Shown here: in pieces, positions 1 through 7,571 of the stretch
How the letters are laid out: the number at the start of each line of letters is the position of its first letter
Numbering within the stretch: position 1 is the first letter of the stretch
Assembly (NCBI RefSeq): GCF_019635515.1
Contig: NZ_JAHBZI010000002.1
Span: 289,664 to 353,663, forward strand
DNA length: 64,000 nt
From: Sphingomonas sp.
GTDB taxonomy: Bacteria; Pseudomonadota; Alphaproteobacteria; Sphingomonadales; Sphingomonadaceae
Direction of reading: 5' to 3'
Position numbers and translations under genes: made by a program
The notes under the pieces: generated by a model
The model's input: the letters and a program-made list of their open reading frames with translations, nothing else
Databases searched by the model: none
Told to the model about the DNA's origin: nothing

Positions 1-266
1 GCGAGTTCGTCGACCTGCGTGGCCATGCCGATCACGTCTGCCTGCACCCGGACAAAAATGTCGGCTATCCCGCCGGCAATGCGCTGGCCGACGCGGCGCG
101 CGCACGTGGCCTCAACGGGATCATCTATCCTTCGGTCCGGCACGTCGGAGGAGTTTGCATCGCCGCGCTCTTCCCGCACGCGGTACAATCGGTGGCGCAG
201 GGTGACGTATATCGTATGACCTGGCGAGGCACGCCCGAGCCTGTCGTCGAAAAGGTCACCGGTTGA
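1..266 (+). CDS. RES-domain toxin (NAD+-degrading family), C-terminal part only
   Basis: The open frame starting at base 3 reads through to a TGA at 264-266, giving the last 87 residues of a protein whose start lies outside the window. The segment YPSVRHVGGVCIAALFPHAV, followed by a YRMTW motif, is characteristic of the C-terminal half of the RES domain. RES proteins are toxins of RES-Xre toxin-antitoxin pairs, and characterised members deplete NAD+. The Xre/DUF2384 antitoxin usually lies just upstream and so would be off the left edge. The stop codon overlaps the ATG of the next gene by one base. Family assignment is from motif recognition; toxicity is inferred. Confidence 0.75.
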   Translation, partial: EFVDLRGHADHVCLHPDKNVGYPAGNALADAARARGLNGIIYPSVRHVGGVCIAALFPHAVQSVAQGDVYRMTWRGTPEPVVEKVTG

Positions 267-1195
267 TGGCGACCTCTCCTTATCTCGACACTTGCACGCT
301 TGAACTGCCCGACGGCTGGGTCAATGCGTGGAAATTCGAAAACGCGCTCATGAACTGCGGCGATGCGCTCGGCGCCTCTTACATCACGATCGTCATCAAG
401 GTGCCCGCCGGCTGCAAGCTGATGATCGACGTGATTGTAAGGCTCTTGAGCTTCTGCAATCAGGCGGTCGCCTGCACCAAGCGCGTCCGGCTTGAGTTCG
501 AAACGGCCGCGGGCGCGGCGAGCTATCTGAACCGCGTCGGCTTCTTCGATCATCTTGCAGCGCCCGTCGAGGTAACACCGGCGCGTCCCACCTATTCGGG
601 TGCGGCGATTCACCGCGGCGGCAATCGCGGACTCGTTGAAATTGAACGATTCAGCCGTGCTAGCTCGGTCGACCAAAATCTCGTGCCACGTCTCGTCGCA
701 GCGGTCGAACGCGGTTGTGCAGCGCGGCCTGAGGTCAAACAGATCGGCGACGCAATGTTCAGCATCTTCGGGGAGCTGATCAAGAATGTGTTCGATCACA
801 GCCAAACCAGCCTCGATGCCTATGCCGCGCTCCAGACCTATCCGCAGGGAAACAAGCTCACGGTCGCAGTGTCGGATAGCGGCATCGGCATCATGAAAAG
901 CCTGCGCCCGGCGCTAACCGGGAGCAAATGGCACAATCTCAGCGATGTCGATTTGGTCGTCGAGATTTTCCGCGAGGGTATCTCCAGCAAGCCCGAGGAC
1001 AAACGTGGCCTAGGGCTGAAGTCGAGCGCCCGGCATGCAATCGGCTTCAGGGCCGATCTCGACGTGCGGCTGCTCAACCAGCGCGTGCTGCTCAAACCGT
1101 CGAACAACGAATATCAGCCCAACATGGCATACTCGCAGGAGCGGCTGCCGCTGCTGTGGGGAACGCATATCGCCTTCTCATTCAAGCTCGATTGA
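266..1195 (+). CDS. GHKL (histidine-kinase-type) ATP-binding protein, about 309 aa
   Basis: The C-terminal half has the Bergerat-fold signatures: an N-box (ELIKNVFDHS), a G1 box (VSDSGIGI) and a G2-like stretch (KRGLGLKSS). The N-terminal 130 residues match no domain I recognise. No phospho-acceptor His domain or membrane segment is visible, so it resembles a stand-alone anti-sigma-type kinase or ATPase (RsbW/SpoIIAB style) more than a sensor kinase. The ATG at 266 overlaps the stop of the RES gene; an in-frame TTG at 263 is an alternative start. A STAS-like protein follows 73 bp downstream, and GHKL plus STAS is the classical kinase/antagonist pairing. Its role here, perhaps controlling the island, is inference. 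Confidence 0.7.
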   Translation: MATSPYLDTCTLELPDGWVNAWKFENALMNCGDALGASYITIVIKVPAGCKLMIDVIVRLLSFCNQAVACTKRVRLEFETAAGAASYLNRVGFFDHLAAPVEVTPARPTYSGAAIHRGGNRGLVEIERFSRASSVDQNLVPRLVAAVERGCAARPEVKQIGDAMFSIFGELIKNVFDHSQTSLDAYAALQTYPQGNKLTVAVSDSGIGIMKSLRPALTGSKWHNLSDVDLVVEIFREGISSKPEDKRGLGLKSSARHAIGFRADLDVRLLNQRVLLKPSNNEYQPNMAYSQERLPLLWGTHIAFSFKLD

Positions 1196-1268
1196 CAAGT
1201 TGGGACTCATCTGCTTAAATACGTCTAGTTAACGAGAATCGGAGCGATGTATTCGGCTGCTCGACCTC

Positions 1269-1784
1269 ATGAACGGGGCGACATCGGGATGGGGCCGCGA
1301 GCAGGCGGTTCCTGTCGCGGCGCAACTTGTCTCGCGTCTGGAGTCGCTGCCGGATCAGCGCGCGGTCAAGATTTCGATGATGGGCGTGGAGCGGATGGAC
1401 GCATCCTTCGCTTCGGAAGCGATCGTCGAGGTGCTGAACCGATATCGCAAGTCGAAGGGCATTTGTCTGATCGACCTGAGCAACAGCGCGATACGGCTTA
1501 ATATCGATCTGGCCGCCGAGCGCATCGGTGTGCCGATCACGGTGTGGAACGGGACGCAGGTTGAGGTGATCGGTCTGAAGCCCAGTGCAGGCAATCGGGA
1601 GGCGCTCGACTATGCCTTATCGCGGGCGGAAGTGCGCACCGCCGCTTTTGCGGAGGCGACCGGCATATCGATCGCGAATGCGAGTACCAAGTTCAAGCAA
1701 TTGTGGGAGCAAGGATTTCTGATGAGGACTGAAGGAGCAGCCGACAGCGGCGGCGTCGAATTTTTGTACCGACGCATCGGCTGA
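1269..1784 (+). CDS. STAS-like (DUF4325) protein with C-terminal helical region, about 171 aa
   Basis: Residues about 35-110 look like the STAS-like DUF4325 fold: a strand (AVKISMMGVERM), then the motif DASFASEAIVEVL, then a second hydrophobic strand (GICLIDLSN). The last 60 residues (AEVRTAAFAEATGISIANAS...) resemble a winged-helix-type helical unit. The family is typically encoded next to GHKL ATPase genes, as here, and is thought to act like an anti-sigma antagonist or phospho-switch partner. The start is uncertain. The ATG at 1269 has no clear ribosome site, whereas the GGAG at 1241-1244 sits before an out-of-frame ATG at 1247. In frame, the reading stays open upstream but offers only a rare ATT start. 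Confidence 0.6.
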   Translation: MNGATSGWGREQAVPVAAQLVSRLESLPDQRAVKISMMGVERMDASFASEAIVEVLNRYRKSKGICLIDLSNSAIRLNIDLAAERIGVPITVWNGTQVEVIGLKPSAGNREALDYALSRAEVRTAAFAEATGISIANASTKFKQLWEQGFLMRTEGAADSGGVEFLYRRIG

Positions 1785-1840
1785 TATTTTTTTGATTGCC
1801 GTTCAACAGTTTCAATGAACGAGATTATGGAGCGATTAAA

Positions 1841-2389
1841 ATGACTGATCTGACGTTGCAGGACGACACCGACGGGCTGAAGATGGAGCGCAGCGCCGAA
1901 CCTCCGGGCGGCCTCCGGATTCCGGCTCGCTTCGAGGCGCGTGACTTCTACATCGAAGTGACCCCGGATCAGACGATCGAGCACATGCTGACGATCATCG
2001 CGACCGAGCACGGTCTGCGGATCGAAGACATCTACATCGTGCGCGAGAACGAGGACGCGCCGCTCATCTGCGAGGAGCCGGTCCATCATGGGCATCAGCG
2101 CCGGCACCATGTGCATCACCGCCAGCCGGTGGCTGTGACGGTGCACTATCAGACCGGGTCGCACCACCGCGAGTTCCGTCGTCATGCCTCGCTCGAGCAG
2201 GTGCTCGACTGGGCCATCCGCGCCTTCGGCATCGATGCGTCGATGGCGGGCGAATTCGAGCTGACCCGGACGGGCAGCACGGACGAGCTCTCCTTGAGCG
2301 ACCATGTCGGCCACCTCGCCGGCAAGCACAACGCGCTCGCGCTCGATCTGGTTCGTGGCGACATCGCTAATGGAGCGGACCATGCTTGA
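1841..2389 (+). CDS. Tandem ubiquitin-like (beta-grasp) protein of a Bil-like conjugation operon
   Basis: This 182-residue protein appears to contain two beta-grasp units. The first runs from about residue 25 to 75 (RFEARDFYIEVTPDQTIEHM onward) and the second from about 95 to 175 (VAVTVHYQTGSHHREFRRHA onward). They are joined by a His-rich linker (HHGHQRRHHVHH). Two fused ubiquitin-like domains followed by E2, JAB and E1 genes match the layout of bacterial ISG15-like (Bil) anti-phage systems. The tail is RGDIANGADHA, with no terminal Gly-Gly, so JAB trimming or different chemistry would be needed for conjugation. The ATG at 1841 follows GGAG (1829-1832) at good spacing; an upstream in-frame ATG at 1796 is less likely. 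The 3' end overlaps the E2 start by 8 bp. Confidence 0.7.
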   Translation: MTDLTLQDDTDGLKMERSAEPPGGLRIPARFEARDFYIEVTPDQTIEHMLTIIATEHGLRIEDIYIVRENEDAPLICEEPVHHGHQRRHHVHHRQPVAVTVHYQTGSHHREFRRHASLEQVLDWAIRAFGIDASMAGEFELTRTGSTDELSLSDHVGHLAGKHNALALDLVRGDIANGADHA

Positions 2390-2855
2390 CCCCGCCGAAG
2401 CCCGGGTCCGGACAAACCTCGACGACCCCGGCTTCATTGCCGGGGTCATGGCCGGTCGCTGGCGCATTCACGCGTTTGCCTTCCCGCGCCTCGATTTCTA
2501 CGTCGCGGCGACCGAACCCGACGGCAAGGCCGCCGCTTATGGTTTTCGTGGCGACCTCACCAACTTCCCGGCGACGAACCCGATGGTTCGGATCTGGGAT
2601 CTCGCGCGCGATACGCGGCTGCCGGCCAATCTCAGGCCCAAAGGCAACCAGCGCATCGCGATCACCTTCCAACAATGGGGTGACGACACCGTCTACCGGC
2701 CTTGGGATCGCATGACTGGCCCGCACAACAACAATGCAGCCAACATGCCGCACCTCGCCTGGCGACCCGATCGCCGCCTCCTGTTCATCTTCGAGGACCT
2801 TCATGGCATCCTTAATCTCAACGCTCGCGCGTATCGCCTTCGGGCGGCCGCCTGA
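2382..2855 (+). CDS. E2-like conjugating-enzyme homologue lacking any cysteine
   Basis: This 157-residue protein follows the ubiquitin-like gene and has prokaryotic E2-type features: a FPATNP stretch equivalent to the E2 YP..P segment, then RPKGNQRIAITF, a YRPWDR motif, and a C-terminal FEDLHGILN helix. In the Bil-type layout this position encodes the E2 that carries the activated ubiquitin-like protein. The translated sequence contains no cysteine at all, so thioester transfer by the classical mechanism is not possible with this polypeptide. It may use another nucleophile, act as a scaffold, or be a degenerate copy. Start ATG 2382 lies inside the upstream stop region; the 3' end overlaps the JAB gene by 53 bp. 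Confidence 0.65.
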   Translation: MLDPAEARVRTNLDDPGFIAGVMAGRWRIHAFAFPRLDFYVAATEPDGKAAAYGFRGDLTNFPATNPMVRIWDLARDTRLPANLRPKGNQRIAITFQQWGDDTVYRPWDRMTGPHNNNAANMPHLAWRPDRRLLFIFEDLHGILNLNARAYRLRAAA

Positions 2856-3321
2856 GCTCGTCTGCCGACGCGACGTCTGGCAGGCGGGTGTCGCTGAGCT
2901 GCACCGCCGCACCCACGGCCGGCGCGAGGCCGGCGCCTTCCTGCTCGGCCGACACGGCAAGCGGCGTGTCATCGAGGAATTCGTCTTCTATGACGACGTC
3001 GATCCAGCGTCGCTGTCGACTGGCATCGTCGTCATCGACGGCCGTCGCCTCGGTGCCTTGTGGGCGCATTGCCGGGCGACGGGCTTGAAGGTCGTCGCCG
3101 ACGTCCATGTGCATCCCGGCGGCTATGGACAGAGCGAATCGGACCAGGCGAACCCGGTCATCGCCGAGATCGGCCATATCGCGGTGATCCTGCCGAACTT
3201 TGCTGGCGGCGCCACAGACCCCGGCGCGATCGGGGTTCATCAATACCTGGGCAACAAGCAGTGGCGCAACCGCAGCCGCGAGCGGCCCAACCCCTTTCAC
3301 GTTGGATGGTGGCCCCGATGA
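2803..3321 (+). CDS. JAB/JAMM (MPN) metallopeptidase, predicted deconjugase of the ubiquitin-like operon
   Basis: The 172-residue product shows the zinc-site pattern of JAB peptidases: Glu42 in REAGAFLLG, His102 and His104 in VHVHPGG, and Ser111/Asp114 in SESD. Such enzymes remove or process ubiquitin-like proteins. In Bil-type operons the JAB protein is the deubiquitinase-like component. Here it would be needed to expose a conjugation-competent C-terminus on the upstream protein, if that model applies. The ATG at 2803 lies within the E2 gene, and the stop overlaps the E1 start (ATGA at 3318-3321), so the genes are translationally coupled. All predicted metal-binding residues are present, so it looks active. 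Confidence 0.8.
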   Translation: MASLISTLARIAFGRPPELVCRRDVWQAGVAELHRRTHGRREAGAFLLGRHGKRRVIEEFVFYDDVDPASLSTGIVVIDGRRLGALWAHCRATGLKVVADVHVHPGGYGQSESDQANPVIAEIGHIAVILPNFAGGATDPGAIGVHQYLGNKQWRNRSRERPNPFHVGWWPR

Positions 3322-4664
3322 CTCTGACCCGCCAGCTCAGTCGCATCGCCAAGCTGCTGGTCGATGCCGAGGGCATTGGCTTTCCGGAGGCCGAAGCGCG
3401 CCTCCGGGCCATGACGCTCGACATCGTGGTCGGCCCTGATGCAGCCAATCCGGCCGGGCACGCCGCCGCGCTCACCGCGCTCGCGGTCAGCCGGCGGACC
3501 TTTCTTGGCGGCGTGCGCGTCATTGGCGGGCTCGGCCAGCCGCTGCAATCCTCGCTTTCGACGCGCGCTACCCTTGACGAAGCATTGGCAGAGATCGGCG
3601 TGAACGGCTTCCCCGGACCGGCGGCTGCGACCATCGGCATCGGCAAGGCCGCTGCGCGCGACCATATCTGTGCCTGTTGGGACGGTTGGCGGGCCGGTGT
3701 CCGATCCGGTGCGCGGGTCGCCCTCGGCACCTCAAACAACCCGCTCGCCGGGATCGCGGCGGGCGCTCACGCGGTCGGCGCCGCATTTCAGGGGCTGCGT
3801 GGCCGCACCGATCTTCCTGCCGATATCGATCTCTGGCCAGGGGACGGCGACATCCCCGATTTCGGGCAAGTCTTCCTGCCGTCGGCGGTGTGGCTGTTCG
3901 GCCTCGGCAATCTTGGCCAAGCCTTTTTGTGGAGCCTCGCCGCGCTCCCCTATGCCGATGGCGTCGACCGTGCGCTCGTGCTGCAGGATTATGATCGGGT
4001 GAGGGAAGAGAATTGGGGTACATCGATCCTGGTACCCGATGATCGCTTCGGCGACCTTAAGACCAAGATGGCGGAGGCCTGGGCCGAGGCGCGAGGTTTC
4101 CGGGTAGCTCGGATCGATCGCGCCCTGCGCACCGATCTTCGCCGCGCTAATGATGAGCCCCACCTCGTTTTGTCTGGCCTCGACAAGATCGCGCCGCGGC
4201 GATTGCTTGCCGATGTCGGCTTCGATACCATCATCGACGTCGGGCTCGGTCGAACCGCTCGTGACTTCGACCGCTACCGGGTCAACGTGTTCGATAAGAC
4301 CCGCACGATCGATGCGCATTTCGACGGCGTCGTCGACCCGGCGCCCCGGCCGGCCGCGCCCGATCTGCCCGCTTATGCCAAGCTCGAAGCCGAGATCGGG
4401 CGGTGTGGAGCTGCGGAGATCGGTAATGCCAGTGTCGCCGTACCCTATGTGAGCGCGATCGCCGCGGCGGTGGCGACCGCCCGCGCTATCGCGATCTGCT
4501 CGGGCCAGCCCTGTAGCCCTGGCGAGGTGCAGAAGGTGTCGGCGAGCGAACGGCGAGCGGCGGCGGCATCCTGCCCTATTGAGGCGCCAGGCGTCGGACA
4601 TGCCGGTCGAGCTGGGGTACCGCACATTGCGACCGCGCCAGCGTTACCAGCAGCTGTACGCTGA
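3318..4664 (+). CDS. E1/ThiF-family ubiquitin-activating-like protein
   Basis: The 448-residue product has a C-terminal adenylating domain from about residue 185. The nucleotide loop is FGLGNLGQAF (194-203), followed by the acidic/Asn stretch QDYDRVREENWGTS (223-236). A candidate catalytic cysteine is Cys363 (GRCGAAEIG), just before the AVPYVSAIAA helix. This is the usual organisation of bacterial E1-like proteins that adenylate a ubiquitin-like C-terminus and form a thioester. Residues 1-180 form an N-terminal region with no recognised motif. The last 50 residues, rich in Ala, Gly and Pro, look unstructured. ATG 3318 overlaps the JAB stop by 4 bp. It is the last gene of the conjugation operon; the next gene starts 82 bp downstream. 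Confidence 0.78.
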   Translation: MTLTRQLSRIAKLLVDAEGIGFPEAEARLRAMTLDIVVGPDAANPAGHAAALTALAVSRRTFLGGVRVIGGLGQPLQSSLSTRATLDEALAEIGVNGFPGPAAATIGIGKAAARDHICACWDGWRAGVRSGARVALGTSNNPLAGIAAGAHAVGAAFQGLRGRTDLPADIDLWPGDGDIPDFGQVFLPSAVWLFGLGNLGQAFLWSLAALPYADGVDRALVLQDYDRVREENWGTSILVPDDRFGDLKTKMAEAWAEARGFRVARIDRALRTDLRRANDEPHLVLSGLDKIAPRRLLADVGFDTIIDVGLGRTARDFDRYRVNVFDKTRTIDAHFDGVVDPAPRPAAPDLPAYAKLEAEIGRCGAAEIGNASVAVPYVSAIAAAVATARAIAICSGQPCSPGEVQKVSASERRAAAASCPIEAPGVGHAGRAGVPHIATAPALPAAVR

Positions 4665-4746
4665 GCAAGGCTGCTTTCGGTCCGCCGTTGGGCGCTGTAT
4701 GCTAGCCGGCCCGGAAGAGGCTTGCCGGGATCGTGGCGGGGCTTTC

Positions 4747-5118
4747 GTGACATCCGAATTAAATTCTTATCAGCGCCGCGTGGAGGAATGGCTGGAGGCC
4801 TGCTTTCCGCCGGAGGTTCGGTCGAACCGCGCAGAGCGTAACCACCGCTTCCTCGAGGAGGCGCTGGAACTCGCGCAGGCGAATGGTTGCTCGCGCGCGG
4901 ATGCGCTCACATTGGTCGATTACGTTTTCGGCCGGCCGCAGGGCGATCCCGCGCAGGAGGTCGGAGGCGTGATGGTGACGCTGGCAAGCCTCTGCAGCGC
5001 AATCGATCTAAACGTGGACGAGGCGGGCGACGCCGAGCTCGCGCGCAATTGGGACCGGATCGAAGCCATCCGGGCCAAGCAGCGTTCGAAACCGCACGGC
5101 TCGCCGCTGCCCCAATGA
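4747..5118 (+). CDS. MazG-like NTP pyrophosphohydrolase-fold protein, about 123 aa
   Basis: This short all-helical protein (YQRRVEEWLEACF, then ERNHRFLEEALELAQANGC, then QEVGGVMVTLASLC) matches small MazG-like proteins often found on phages, plasmids and islands. The paired acidic helices (FLEEALE and QEVGGVM) are in the right arrangement for a metal-dependent nucleotide pyrophosphatase. I chose the GTG at 4747, preceded by a GGCGGGG stretch, because the longer reading from 4579 adds residues that overlap the E1 gene and look non-homologous. It lies between the conjugation operon and a toxin-antitoxin pair. Its substrate is unknown; house-cleaning or nucleotide depletion during phage attack are both possible. 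Confidence 0.6.
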   Translation: MTSELNSYQRRVEEWLEACFPPEVRSNRAERNHRFLEEALELAQANGCSRADALTLVDYVFGRPQGDPAQEVGGVMVTLASLCSAIDLNVDEAGDAELARNWDRIEAIRAKQRSKPHGSPLPQ

Positions 5119-5194
5119 TCGCAAGCCGGGCCAGACGGGGTTTTTCTACTCGCGCGGTGCCCGTGCCTTCCGCTTTTCGGCGGAGCGTCGCTTC

Positions 5195-5524
5195 TTGATA
5201 AACATCACGTTCGAGGGGCAGCCTCTACACGACATATGCGCGGATCTCGGTCTGGCGGAGCAGGCGTATGGGAGCGTTGCCGCAGCAGCCCTCGTGACCT
5301 TCCTCTCTGACGCGCGCTCGCTGGAGACCGTGGACGAGTTGCTCGACCTCTTCGGCGACGACATAAAAATTGCCGGGGACGATTCACTTTCGGTTGCGAT
5401 TGGTGCAGACTATAGCGCGGACTTGGTCGTGGTCGGGACACGTCATTCGCGGGACGCCGGGGGGCGAATCGTCTGGGCGAGCGTTACTAGGTTGAAGATT
5501 ATGGCGATATCGAGGGTGCCTTGA
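5195..5524 (+). CDS. HigB/RelE-like toxin of a type II toxin-antitoxin pair
   Basis: The 109-residue protein begins with a short strand and a helix (GQPLHDICADLGLAEQAYG), has a SLETVDELLDLFGD segment, and ends with ASVTRLKIMAISRV. This matches small RelE/ParE-fold toxins annotated as killer or HigB-like, in which a central sheet precedes a W..V..I.I..I tail. It is followed, with a 4-base overlap (TTGA at 5521-5524), by an XRE-ImmA protein, the usual partner of this toxin subgroup. The start is TTG 5195 with GGAG at 5182-5185. RNase or ribosome-dependent mRNA cleavage activity is inferred from the family only. Confidence 0.6.
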   Translation: MINITFEGQPLHDICADLGLAEQAYGSVAAAALVTFLSDARSLETVDELLDLFGDDIKIAGDDSLSVAIGADYSADLVVVGTRHSRDAGGRIVWASVTRLKIMAISRVP

Positions 5525-6624
5525 CGGACGGACAGGAGTTCACGCCTGACTGGTTCTCAAAGCCTGGTGATTCTCTCCGCGCGCTCATGGTACGCAAGGG
5601 AGTGCCGGCGCAGATGGTTGCCGACCGCCTCGACGGCGGAATGGAGACGCTTCGGGGTCTTCTTGATGGCTCGCTTGATCTCGACGAACACCATGCTTCC
5701 ACGCTTTCGGCTTCGCTGGGCGGCACGACCGCGTTCTGGCTAAAGCGGCAGGCGGACTATCGCGAGATGCTCGAGCGCGCGCTGTACCGCGCGATGGCGG
5801 ATCATGACGAGAGCGCCGCTTGGCTGACGCTGCACGTGCCGGGGCCAAAGCCCAGGGGTCGGCTAAACGAAGAGCGGCGGCGCGACGAGGTTCGTCGGCG
5901 CCTCGCTTTCTACAATGTCGGCACGATGTCGGCCTGGCAGGCGCGCTATGGCCGCATCTGCTCGGAGACGCTCTTCCGCACGACGGATGCGTTCACCTCC
6001 GACGACGGTGCTGTGCTCATGTGGCTTCGAAATGGCGAACTCGGGGCCGATGTCGTGGACACGCGACCTTGGAGTCCCGGAAATCTGCACGACCGGTTGA
6101 AGGCCATTCGCGCCTTGTCGAAGATCAGGCATCCGGAATTGTTCCTGCCCAAGCTGCGTGCGCTGTGCGCCGAGGCGGGCGTGGCCGTCGTGACGAAGCG
6201 GGCGCCGGACGGCTGTCGAGCTTCTGGCGCGAGCCGGATGGTTGCGCCGGACAAGGCGATGGTACTACTGAGTTTCCGCGGCCTGTCCGATGACAAGTTC
6301 TGGTTCACGCTATTCCATGAGCTTGCGCACCTTATCCTCCACGGCGCGAGAACTTTCCTCGACGTCGACATGGGGGACGACAACGACAGCGAGCGCGAAG
6401 CCAACGAATTTGCAGCGCGCCTCATCGTTCCGGAGCACCGTGAGGGCGATTTCGCCCGCCTTTCGCCTACGAAGGACGACGTGATCCGCTTCAGCGTTGC
6501 CGGCGACGTGGCGCCGGGCCTGACCGTCGGGCAGATGCAGCACCGCCGAATGATCCACCACAAGCAGCTCGACTTTCTGAAGCGGCGCTGGAAATGGGAA
6601 CAGCTCCGGCCATTCGTGGAATAG
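5521..6624 (+). CDS. HigA-like XRE antitoxin fused to an ImmA/IrrE metallopeptidase
   Basis: The N-terminal about 80 residues (PGDSLRALMVRKGVPAQMVA and following) form an HTH_XRE-type unit of the HigA class. The C-terminal part carries the ImmA/IrrE zinc-peptidase motif HELAH at about residues 266-270, with the downstream acidic ligand region SEREANEFAARLI. The 367-residue length fits such fusions. It starts at TTG 5521, overlapping the toxin stop, with GAGGGTG just upstream. The natural reading is an antitoxin/repressor whose peptidase domain could respond to a trigger by cleaving a regulator, as ImmA does for ImmR. The gene ends 35 bp from the convergent pyrophosphorylase gene. Confidence 0.75.
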   Translation: MTDGQEFTPDWFSKPGDSLRALMVRKGVPAQMVADRLDGGMETLRGLLDGSLDLDEHHASTLSASLGGTTAFWLKRQADYREMLERALYRAMADHDESAAWLTLHVPGPKPRGRLNEERRRDEVRRRLAFYNVGTMSAWQARYGRICSETLFRTTDAFTSDDGAVLMWLRNGELGADVVDTRPWSPGNLHDRLKAIRALSKIRHPELFLPKLRALCAEAGVAVVTKRAPDGCRASGASRMVAPDKAMVLLSFRGLSDDKFWFTLFHELAHLILHGARTFLDVDMGDDNDSEREANEFAARLIVPEHREGDFARLSPTKDDVIRFSVAGDVAPGLTVGQMQHRRMIHHKQLDFLKRRWKWEQLRPFVE

Positions 6625-6659
6625 GCCATCCCGCCGCTGAACAGCGGGTAGGATAAGGC

Positions 6660-7571
6660 TTATCCGACGTAGTGGACGAAGCGCCGAGGCGACTTCTGCC
6701 AGTTGCAGAGCGCGTCCTCCATGACGGCCATGCCAACGGCGAGGCCCGCGTCGACTTCGTCAAGGCGGGCTTGGATGGCGGCATTCCCGGTCCCGCTCGT
6801 AGGGTTGCCGTCGATCAGGAGGCGCGCGCCGCGGCCCGGTCCGGTGGCGCCGTCCAGATATGCCGAGCCCGCCTCGATCGGGGCGAGACGGTAGCGGGAG
6901 ACGAGCGAGAGATAGTCGAATTTCGCTAGCCTGCCGAAGGAGCGGACCTTCAAGCTGCGATAGAGGTGGTCGAAGATAATATGGGGATCGTTGCCGGCGG
7001 CGTGGACCGCGTTCGCGAAGAACGCGGCGTGTCCTGCCGGTCCGATCCATGCGAGATAGTCGGCCACCGCCCGCCTCATTGGTCGGTTCTTGGCCGGGTC
7101 TAGGCTTTCATACTTGCGGTGGTTGCCGAAGCTGCCCCCCACGTCCTGCCAATTGGCCGCGACCCAGTCATAGAAGGCGTTGGGATCGGCGACGACCGTC
7201 GCCCAATCCCATGTGCCCGCGCCGAGGCGGCCATAGACATCCTTCAAACGCCGCCAGCCGCCGACAGGGCGCGCGAAGTGGGTCATCAGGAAAATTAGCC
7301 AACCAGCTTCGTCGACACGCCCCTGTTGCATGTGGTGTGCAACCGCGCGTTCAGGGTCGAATGACAGACTGTTCGGATTTGCGCGATCCGCGCCGACGGG
7401 CTTCGCCTGGACAAGGCGGTAATACTCCTCGCGCCGAAGGCTCGCGATGAACTGCATCGATAGCGCCTCGACCGTGGCGTTGTCGGGAAGGCCCTGCAGA
7501 CCGAGTGCGCCCCTTGCGGCGACGAGCGCCGTGACAATGCGCCTCCGTTCACCCTCCTTAGATGACCACAT
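6660..7571 (-). CDS. Predicted alpha-glutamyl/putrescinyl-thymine pyrophosphorylase-like protein (clade 3 type)
   Basis: The 303-residue product contains the segments SLKVRSFGRLAKFDYLSLV and APIEAGSAYLDGATGPGRGA. I recognise these from the family named alpha-glutamyl/putrescinyl thymine pyrophosphorylase clade 3, predicted by comparative genomics to act in base hypermodification. No experimental function is known to me. The gene follows the thymidylate-synthase-like gene on the same strand with a 14-bp overlap. The chosen ATG at 7571 has AGGGAGG about 5 bases upstream. The longer in-frame reading from 7643 would overlap the neighbour more. Being paired with a base-modifying TS homologue supports a joint role in unusual pyrimidine metabolism or phage defence. 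Confidence 0.6.
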   Translation of the reverse strand: MWSSKEGERRRIVTALVAARGALGLQGLPDNATVEALSMQFIASLRREEYYRLVQAKPVGADRANPNSLSFDPERAVAHHMQQGRVDEAGWLIFLMTHFARPVGGWRRLKDVYGRLGAGTWDWATVVADPNAFYDWVAANWQDVGGSFGNHRKYESLDPAKNRPMRRAVADYLAWIGPAGHAAFFANAVHAAGNDPHIIFDHLYRSLKVRSFGRLAKFDYLSLVSRYRLAPIEAGSAYLDGATGPGRGARLLIDGNPTSGTGNAAIQARLDEVDAGLAVGMAVMEDALCNWQKSPRRFVHYVG

